Under the pieces are notes generated by a model that saw nothing but the letters and a program-made list of their open reading frames with translations, ran no database searches and was not told the DNA's origin. A program made the position numbers and the translations under genes. DNA of 52,757 bases from Verrucomicrobiota bacterium (GTDB lineage Bacteria > Verrucomicrobiota > Verrucomicrobiia > Opitutales > Seribacteraceae), in assembly GCA_028343845.1 (NCBI GenBank), contig JAOLZO010000016.1:1-52757 (forward strand), read 5' to 3'. Below, in pieces: positions 52,624 through 52,757 of the stretch (the stretch's first letter is position 1; the number at the start of each line of letters is the position of its first letter).

Positions 52624-52757
52624 TTACTTCTTGCGCATTCCCTTGAGGCTTGCCCTCATGGCATCCAGCTTCGGAAGCAATTCGGGATCATGGTCCTTGA
52701 GTTGGCGGGAAAGCCAGGCATCGGTCTCGAACTCTTCGAGGATGGAGTCGATGCGGA
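52624..52757 (-). CDS. C-terminal end of a gene cut by the right edge
   Basis: Reading the minus strand from the edge gives 44 codons ending at TAA (52624-52626). The end is RIDSILEEFETDAWLSRQLKDHD and then LLPKLDAMRASLKGMRKK. The sequence is helical and charged with a basic terminus. The family cannot be recognised from this fragment, and it is also possible that the frame is accidental. It is convergent with the chimeric esterase gene, with 61 bases between the stop codons. A small hairpin GCCG-GTTC-CGGC lies at 52563-52574. Confidence 0.5.
   Translation of the reverse strand, partial: RIDSILEEFETDAWLSRQLKDHDPELLPKLDAMRASLKGMRKK

Overview
The window reads as chromosomal DNA of a Verrucomicrobiota bacterium, most likely of the marine Opitutia/Puniceicoccales side. 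This is inferred from gene content, not from a marker-gene search. The clues are a tandem-duplicated UvrA of about 1,800 residues (the architecture known from Chlamydia, another PVC lineage), two secreted proteins with planctomycete-type PSCyt1 heme domains, two pseudopilin-like proteins of a kind common in Verrucomicrobia, and a Gram-negative envelope set (BamA, Skp, LpxD). Base composition is near 50% G+C except in the last large gene. I found no insertion sequence, prophage, CRISPR array or rRNA. One tRNA gene is present.

Layout. 1-6.3 kb: a pseudopilin-like gene cut by the window edge, a PSCyt1/FGE-like secreted protein, ApbE flavin transferase, ribosomal protein L28, phosphatidylserine decarboxylase and a second pseudopilin. 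6.3-13.2 kb (minus strand): a PAS-AraC regulator, a 396-base intergenic stretch with several stem-loops, then hsp20 with its own terminator and a tight hrpB-yraN-zwf-msrA run. 13.4-17.4 kb: a Sel1-repeat protein, then a plus-strand TPR, M50 protease and rhomboid protease operon ending at a clear terminator. 17.4-22.7 kb (minus): a MetX-MetW fusion, YebC, and the rpmH-rnpA-yidC operon with a good promoter. 22.7-29.5 kb: tRNA-Glu, double uvrA and tyrS. 29.6-36.9 kb: a peroxiredoxin, a STAS protein with a SpoIIE-type phosphatase, a DUF5069 protein, an MsbA-like ABC exporter, a small membrane protein, a cytochrome/LRR/metal-binding secreted protein and pyrE. 36.9-47.5 kb (minus): one long co-directional cluster rplY-pth-rpsF-ssb-rplI-dnaB-bamA-skp-lpxD-prs-htrA. 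47.6-52.8 kb: an esterase, a PhyH-type dioxygenase, a DUF4349 lipoprotein, a G+C-rich apparent chimera of a sialate O-acetylesterase with a different C-terminal region, and a gene cut by the right edge.

Most of the window is housekeeping, but several proteins have unusual architecture. YidC carries a cytoplasmic C-terminal extension that looks like a J-domain whose HPD motif has become SEG, plus a CxCxxC cluster in its periplasmic domain. MetX and MetW are one polypeptide. One secreted cytochrome-type protein joins a heme motif, leucine-rich repeats and a TRASH/YHS-like cysteine cluster. The acetylesterase at 50.6-52.6 kb loses its family signature halfway. Several recognisable promoters lie so close to their start codons that leaders would be very short, and many starts lack a Shine-Dalgarno sequence.
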